Assembly (NCBI GenBank): GCA_934503275.1
Contig: CAKSVD010000026.1
Location: forward strand, 1 to 20,822
Direction of reading: 5' to 3'
DNA length: 20,822 nt
DNA from: an uncultured Faecalibacterium sp.
GTDB taxonomy: Bacteria; Bacillota; Clostridia; Oscillospirales; Ruminococcaceae
The notes beneath the pieces were generated by a model. It did not search any database. It saw only the letters and a list, made by a program, of their open reading frames with translations, and had not been told where the DNA came from. The position numbers were made by a program, and so were the translations under genes. This document shows positions 19,492-20,822 of this stretch, piece by piece. Position 1 is the first letter of the stretch. Every line of letters starts with the position of its first letter.

Positions 19492-20822
19492 AGGGAAATT
19501 GTCATGTAAAACAAAAAAGACAGCTACTAAAAGCTGTCTTCCCTGTGGTGCAGTTACGCAATCAAAATCCGAACCATTTCCCTTTGCTTTGGATTCCTCT
19601 ACTTTTTCAAAAGGAATGGTCTGTGTACCCTCTTTATAGTTAAAGGTAATCAAAACTTTATCGTCATACAGGTAAATCGAATTGATGAATGTATCCACCA
19701 ATGCCTGCCGCTGATCTTTCTGGTTCATGTTGAGCTTACGAAACCGCAGCAGCCAGAAGCGGATGAAATCTTCCGTGACCTTGGGTTTTGCCAGTTTTTC
19801 TTCCGCAATGCGGGCTTCAAGCTCACGCTTGGTTTCTTCCAGCTGCTCCAGCCGCTCCTTGGTGGAGCTGGTCAGGATACCGGCCTGAATCGCATTGAGC
19901 ATATTCTGGATACCGGATTCTGCATCCCGGAGCTGCTTCTCATAGAGGGGAATGTTGGTATTCTCCTTGTTTTGCAGTTCCATCACCTTGGCGATGATAG
20001 ATTCCATAGCGGCATCGTCCTTAACAAGCTGCATGGTCTGGTTGACCACCAGATCTTCCAGCCACTGCTTACGGACGGTCTTTTTCTTGCAGCCCTTGTG
20101 CTTTTTGGCAGTAGCACATTTATAATAGCGGTGGACTTCGCCCGTCCGGCTCGTGCCGCTTTCGCCAAACATCAGCGCACCACAGTGACCACAGAACAGC
20201 TTAGTGGTGAGCAGGTAATCATCCTCTGCCTTTCTCCGGGCAGGAGCTTTCTTGTTTTTCAACATCTTCTCCTGCACCTCATTGAAAATCTCCACGGACA
20301 CGATGGGCGGAATCGCATCGGGAATCAGGATGTCCCGGTACTTCAATTCACCAATATAACGGCGGTTGCTCAGCATATGCTGAATAACATTGAAGCTCAT
20401 CGGCCCACCGCGCTTGTTTTTGATACCTTTTTCGTTCAGCCAATCCCGAATTTCTCGCATGGTCTGGCCGTCGTTGTACCGCTGGAAGGTTTCTGCTACA
20501 AAAGGTGCGGTGAGAGGGTCAATTTCAAAGCGGCGGTCTGCATTGATAGTGTAGCCGAAAGGGATAGCACCGCCAGAGAACTTGCCTTTCAGGGCGTTTT
20601 CCGTCATGCCGCGAATGACCTTTTCGGACAGGTCAGCGGAATAATATTCCGCATAGCCTTCAAGCACCGATTCCAGAATGATGCCTTCCGGGCCATCCGA
20701 GATGACCTCGGTAGCCGACATGAGCTTGACACCGTTCTTCTTCAACTGGGTCTTGTACCGGGCACTGTCGTAGCGGTTTCGGGCAAAGCGGTCCAGCTTC
20801 CAGACCAGCACAATGTCAAACA
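19462..20822 (-). CDS. Large serine recombinase of an integrative element (5' end outside window)
   Basis: The gene enters from the right edge; the catalytic-serine N-terminus is not in the window. Visible are the end of the resolvase domain (VWKLDRFARNRYDSA, SVLEGYAEYYSADLSEKV), the Recombinase domain (GGAIPFGYTINADRRFEIDP through YIGELKYRDILI), a zinc ribbon (LFCGHCGALM and YYKCATAKKHKGC), and a C-terminal coiled coil. This is the architecture of Tn4451/TnpX-type integrases, which insert and excise conjugative elements. The C-terminal 26 or so codons (from about 19540 down) run through a terminator hairpin and look non-native, so the frame may have lost its normal stop. Orientation suggests the element extends rightward. 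Confidence 0.9.
   Translation of the reverse strand, partial: FDIVLVWKLDRFARNRYDSARYKTQLKKNGVKLMSATEVISDGPEGIILESVLEGYAEYYSADLSEKVIRGMTENALKGKFSGGAIPFGYTINADRRFEIDPLTAPFVAETFQRYNDGQTMREIRDWLNEKGIKNKRGGPMSFNVIQHMLSNRRYIGELKYRDILIPDAIPPIVSVEIFNEVQEKMLKNKKAPARRKAEDDYLLTTKLFCGHCGALMFGESGTSRTGEVHRYYKCATAKKHKGCKKKTVRKQWLEDLVVNQTMQLVKDDAAMESIIAKVMELQNKENTNIPLYEKQLRDAESGIQNMLNAIQAGILTSSTKERLEQLEETKRELEARIAEEKLAKPKVTEDFIRFWLLRFRKLNMNQKDQRQALVDTFINSIYLYDDKVLITFNYKEGTQTIPFEKVEESKAKGNGSDFDCVTAPQGRQLLVAVFFVLHDNFPLAATADNRT
19513..19540 (-). terminator. Intrinsic terminator inside the recombinase 3' end
   Basis: On the minus strand AAGACAGCT pairs with AGCTGTCTT (arms 19517-19525 and 19532-19540), six-base loop, followed by a T-run. 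It lies before the in-frame stop at 19462, so the open frame crosses it. Confidence 0.75.

Overview
The window looks like chromosome from a gut Firmicute close to Faecalibacterium (Oscillospiraceae). This is inferred from the moderately high GC content, AGGAGG ribosome-binding sites, consensus sigma-A promoters, the protein families present, and short GGGGAGCTGGC...CTGAGAGGG dispersed repeats. No rRNA, complete tRNA or CRISPR array is visible.

Left part (1-6080), mostly housekeeping: dispersed repeats; acpS and a solo mazF on the minus strand; an IreB/UPF0297 gene; a tRNA-dihydrouridine synthase; a repeat-filled 400 bp gap; cysK divergent from an IscR-like Rrf2 regulator with back-to-back consensus promoters; and an lrgA-lrgB pair whose lrgA appears to have ACG at the natural start position.

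Centre (6080-10220), the most interesting region: one plus-strand unit with a strong promoter and two TTAG-N6-CTAA dyads like DtxR/IdeR iron boxes. It encodes a secreted homologue of Treponema Tp47, a membrane-anchored protein with two FMN_bind domains, a second single-domain FMN_bind protein, and a NapH/NosR-like polytopic 4Fe-4S protein. The last three genes overlap and form a plausible electron path from membrane Fe-S clusters to covalently bound flavins outside the cell. The Tp47-like protein may be the partner or substrate-binding component.

10230-14390: a P1B-type metal ATPase lacking both the N-terminal CxxC and a CPx motif, behind a DUF6110-type small protein with an intrinsic terminator between them, then the magnesium channel gene mgtE.

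14440-19210: a LytTR response regulator and GHKL sensor kinase, divergent from a stand-alone degenerate receiver protein and a large lipoprotein of probable beta-propeller fold. Direct repeats suitable for a LytTR regulator lie between the divergent promoters. I infer that these four genes form one signalling and response unit.

19210-20822: two hairpins, a tRNA-3'-end-like motif and the truncated C-terminal part of a large serine recombinase. This is probably the left edge of an integrative element that continues to the right.

A family of long hairpins with a C(UGCG)G tetraloop recurs three times at gene ends (about 128-232, 1672-1765 and 10231-10282), with compensatory stem changes.
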